A DNA stretch of 54,866 bases from the NCBI RefSeq assembly GCF_000282475.1, contig NZ_AKJF01000147.1, forward strand, positions 1 to 54,866, read 5' to 3'. Source of the stretch: Pseudomonas sp. GM78. Its GTDB lineage: Bacteria; Pseudomonadota; Gammaproteobacteria; Pseudomonadales; Pseudomonadaceae. Below, in pieces: positions 52,733-54,866 of the stretch (position 1 is its first letter; each line of letters begins with the position of its first letter). The notes under the pieces were generated by a model that worked only from the letters and a program-made list of their open reading frames with translations, made no database searches and was not told the origin of the DNA. The position numbers and the translations under genes were made by a program.

Positions 52733-53623
52733 ATGACTGATTTGACGACGCAACACTTGCGCGAAAATGCACAGCGCGACTTTCAATTGACCGCCGAGGA
52801 GCTGGCCCGGTTGCGGGAAAAAGCCCAGTTCATTCGCCTGGAAACCATTCGCCTGATCGAAATCGCCAAGGTCGGCCACTACACCTCGGTGTTCTCCGCC
52901 GCCGAGCTGTTCGCCGCCCTGTATTACGACGTGATGGACCTGCGGTTCGGCGAGCCGAAATGGGCCGATCGCGACCGTTTCATGATGGGCAAGGGGCATG
53001 CGGCGGTCGGCCTGTTTCCGGTGCTGGTGGAGTGGGGGTTCTTCGAGAAAGAGATCCTCGACAACTACACGCGCCTGGGCAACCCGCTGGGCGATCACCC
53101 GGACATGCGCAAGGTCCCGGGGGTGGATTTTTCTTCCGGCTCCATCGGCCATGCCTTGTCCGGCGGGCTGGGCATGGCCCTGGCCGGGCGGATGCTGGGC
53201 AAGTCGTTCACCACTTACGTGATGCTCGGCGACGGCGAAATGCAGGAAGGCCAGGTGTGGGAGGCGGCGCTGGGCGCGGCTCACCACAAGGTCCACAACC
53301 TGGTGGCGATCATCGACCGCAATGGCTATCAGCTCGACGGCAACGTGGATGACGTGATCGGCATCGAGCCACTGGCGGACAAGTGGATCGCCTTCGGCTG
53401 GGAAACCCATGTGGTCGATGGCCATGACCTGGCGGCGGTGACCAGCCTGCTGCGTCGTCTCAAGGCCGACACCACGCGCACGCAACCGGTGTGCGTCATC
53501 GCCAATACGGTCAAGGGCAAAGGGGTTTCCTACATGGAAACCGAGCCGGGATGGCACCTGGGTTATCTCGACCCGCAAGACGCACAACGCGCTATCGACG
53601 AAATCAAAAGCAAGGTGATCTAA
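52733..53623 (+). CDS. Transketolase, N-terminal subunit (cluster B)
   Basis: 296 residues, the thiamine-diphosphate domain. The GDGEMQEGQVWEAA motif and the Asn in DRNGYQLDG match the cluster A copy (26496-27383) closely, as do GHYTSVFSAAELF, MGKGHAAVG and FSSGSIGHALSGGLGM. The N-terminal 30 residues differ. It is followed after 3 bases by the C-terminal subunit. The 69-base gap before it shows no terminator, so it belongs with the monooxygenase gene. Confidence 0.92.
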   Translation: MTDLTTQHLRENAQRDFQLTAEELARLREKAQFIRLETIRLIEIAKVGHYTSVFSAAELFAALYYDVMDLRFGEPKWADRDRFMMGKGHAAVGLFPVLVEWGFFEKEILDNYTRLGNPLGDHPDMRKVPGVDFSSGSIGHALSGGLGMALAGRMLGKSFTTYVMLGDGEMQEGQVWEAALGAAHHKVHNLVAIIDRNGYQLDGNVDDVIGIEPLADKWIAFGWETHVVDGHDLAAVTSLLRRLKADTTRTQPVCVIANTVKGKGVSYMETEPGWHLGYLDPQDAQRAIDEIKSKVI

Positions 53624-53626
53624 GCC

Positions 53627-54607
53627 ATGAATACCGCACCTCTGTCGAACAACTCCTGGCAGTACCGGGCACTGAACAGCCAGACCCCCAGCTTGAATGC
53701 CTTGTCCGATGCGCTGATCGAACTGGTCGAGCGCGGCGAGCCGGTGGTCGCCGGCACCGCTGACCTGCAGTACTCCAACGGTTTGTCGAAATTCGCCGAG
53801 CAGCATCCCGAGCGATTCGTGCAGTTTGGCATTTCCGAACAGAACATGGTGTCCGCCGCAGCCGGGATGGCAGCGGTGGGCATGAAACCGTTCGTGGCGA
53901 CCTTTGCATCTTTCCTGCCGTTGCTGTGCTGCGAGCAGATCCGCATGGACGTGGCCTACTCGGCACTGCCAGTGCGCCTGATTGGCCACCACGCCGGCAT
54001 CTCCCTGGGCTTCTACGGCACCTCGCACCACGCCACCGAAGACCTGGCGATCATGCGCTCGATCGCCGACATCACGGTGGTTGCACCGGCCGATGGCAAT
54101 CAGCTCAAGGCGGCGATCCTGGCTTCGGCCAACTACCCGCAACCGATCTATTTCCGCATTCAGCGCGGGCGGGATCCGGTGGTCTATGACAGCGTCCCGG
54201 ATTTTGTCTTCGGCAAGGCCACGGTGCACCTGACGGGCGATGAACTGACCATCATTGCCACCGGTTCCACGGTACATCCGGCCCTCGAAGCCGCGCGGGC
54301 CTTGAATGCCGCCGGACGTTCGGTGGGCGTGATCGACATGACCACCATCAAGCCGCTGGACCGCGAGGCGGTGCTGACCGCTGCGCGCAACAGCCGGGCG
54401 ATTCTCACTGTGGAGGAGCACAACATCATCGGCGGATTGGGCGGGGCCGTGTGTGAAGTCATCGCGGAGGAGGGCATTGGTGTCAAAGTGCGGCGCCATG
54501 GTCTTTACGATGAGTACAGCCTGATTGCGCCGCCGACCCACCTGTATCGGCATTACCGGCTGGATGCGGTGGGGATCGAAAGCGTGGCGCTGGAGGTGTT
54601 GGGTTAA
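53627..54607 (+). CDS. Transketolase, C-terminal subunit (cluster B)
   Basis: 326 residues, the same length as its cluster A paralogue. It shares ISEQNMV with the activating Glu, ASFLPLLCCEQIRMDVAYSALPVRLIGHH and GFYGTSHHATEDLA. With the N-terminal subunit it forms an alpha/beta-split transketolase. It is the last gene of the cluster B operon and is followed by a strong terminator at 54658-54706. The FGGY kinase nearby could supply a phosphorylated ketose to it. Confidence 0.92.
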   Translation: MNTAPLSNNSWQYRALNSQTPSLNALSDALIELVERGEPVVAGTADLQYSNGLSKFAEQHPERFVQFGISEQNMVSAAAGMAAVGMKPFVATFASFLPLLCCEQIRMDVAYSALPVRLIGHHAGISLGFYGTSHHATEDLAIMRSIADITVVAPADGNQLKAAILASANYPQPIYFRIQRGRDPVVYDSVPDFVFGKATVHLTGDELTIIATGSTVHPALEAARALNAAGRSVGVIDMTTIKPLDREAVLTAARNSRAILTVEEHNIIGGLGGAVCEVIAEEGIGVKVRRHGLYDEYSLIAPPTHLYRHYRLDAVGIESVALEVLG

Positions 54608-54657
54608 GCCCATTTCTCCCTGACTGTGTTACCCCTTTTTAGGCTTCATGAGCCTGG

Positions 54658-54706
54658 CGTGCGGTGGGGGGCTTCATTGATGAAGGCCCTGGTCGCACGT
54701 TTTTTT
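54658..54706 (+). terminator. Rho-independent terminator of the cluster B operon
   Basis: CGTGCG (54658-54663) pairs with CGCACG (54694-54699), with an inner CTTCA/TGAAG stem and GGG/CCC pairs between, and a run of seven T follows directly. It lies 50 bases after the transketolase stop. Confidence 0.85.
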
Positions 54707-54805
54707 ATGCCTGGGATTTTTTGTGGGGAGTGGTTTGGTTTTGGATCTGATGGGGCGCGGGTGGGGACTGAGTACATATCCATTGCTGCGGTAACGGCGG
54801 CTTAT

Positions 54806-54866
54806 GGTTTCGCCCTTACGGCGAGTCCCTTTTTCAAACGCCAAAAAGGAACCAAAAGGCTTTGCC
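54806..54866. repeat. Right copy of 61-bp terminal inverted repeat
   Basis: Exact reverse complement of 32-92. The repeat runs to the last base of the window and may continue outside it. The 99 bases between the operon terminator and this repeat contain no recognisable gene. Confidence 0.85.

Noticed and set aside
43645-54607. Sulfoquinovose monooxygenase pathway
   Set aside because: Flavin reductase and luciferase-like oxygenase fit, but there is no GH31 sulfoquinovosidase or sulfosugar reductase gene, and the transketolase and FGGY kinase are not part of that pathway.
43645-54607. Straight D-apiose transketolase pathway (AptAB)
   Set aside because: Kinase, ABC importer and split transketolase fit, but no apiose isomerase is seen, and the oxygenase plus SDR are unexplained. 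Kept only as an alternative.
50348-54613. A 1421-codon open frame on the minus strand
   Set aside because: It runs antisense through the ABC ATPase, SDR, monooxygenase and transketolase genes, all of which have clear family motifs. High-GC codon bias creates such shadow frames; the translation shows no domain.
54641-54655. AGGCT/AGCCT hairpin after the last transketolase gene
   Set aside because: Short stem without a T-run; the much stronger hairpin at 54658-54706 is the likely terminator.

Overview
The window reads as chromosomal DNA of a fluorescent-group Pseudomonas. The grounds are high GC with GC-rich third codon positions, GTGGGAGC- and GTAGGAGC-type REP palindromes typical of that group, and long directional blocks of catabolic genes (OprB porin, GMC, GldA-type and PuuC-type dehydrogenases, RbsC-type ABC transporters, LysR and GntR/FCD regulators). 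No rRNA, tRNA, CRISPR array, transposase or phage gene was seen. A perfect 61-bp inverted repeat sits at the two ends of the window (32-92 and 54806-54866).

Layout. (1) 0.3-5.8 kb: a four-carbon acid-sugar operon (otnC, otnK, denD and an ACS-family MFS transporter, minus strand) beside a divergent FadR-type GntR regulator, followed by a C-terminal remnant of a class II aldolase gene. (2) 5.8-11.2 kb: a luciferase-like oxidoreductase, a periplasmic DJ-1/PfpI protein with a divergent LysR, and an Old Yellow Enzyme with a divergent LysR. (3) 11.2-14.8 kb: a tightly coupled minus-strand operon of cupin, royal-jelly/Yellow-type propeller, small membrane protein, Nramp transporter (mntH) and SRPBCC protein. 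(4) 15.1-17.7 kb: a zinc alcohol dehydrogenase and a succinate-semialdehyde-type dehydrogenase. (5) 18.0-24.0 kb: a small secreted peptide and a complete RND efflux operon.

(6) 24.0-42.3 kb, cluster A: four transcription units. They hold a GldA-type dehydrogenase, a split transketolase and an MHS transporter; a GMC oxidoreductase, an AroE-like protein and an SDR; a second GldA-type enzyme, an Fe-type alcohol dehydrogenase and an OprB porin; and an aldehyde dehydrogenase, a sugar ABC transporter and a GntR/FCD regulator. A palindrome, ATGATATATCAT or a close variant, lies before each unit and before the regulator gene. This looks like one self-contained regulon. The cluster has many oxidoreductases and a transketolase but no sugar kinase.

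(7) 42.4-54.6 kb, cluster B: a quinone-reductase-like enzyme, an FGGY kinase, a LysR, and a plus-strand operon of flavin reductase, ABC permease, binding protein and ATPase, SDR, luciferase-like monooxygenase and a second split transketolase, closed by a strong terminator. The transketolase pair is a close paralogue of the one in cluster A.

Taken together the window is a catabolic island for unusual sugars, polyols and sugar acids. The most promising candidates for an undescribed system are the two split-transketolase pathways: A is oxidative with a shared operator, and B joins a two-component flavin monooxygenase to a kinase and a transketolase. The Nramp/royal-jelly/cupin operon comes next. 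Substrates cannot be fixed from sequence alone.
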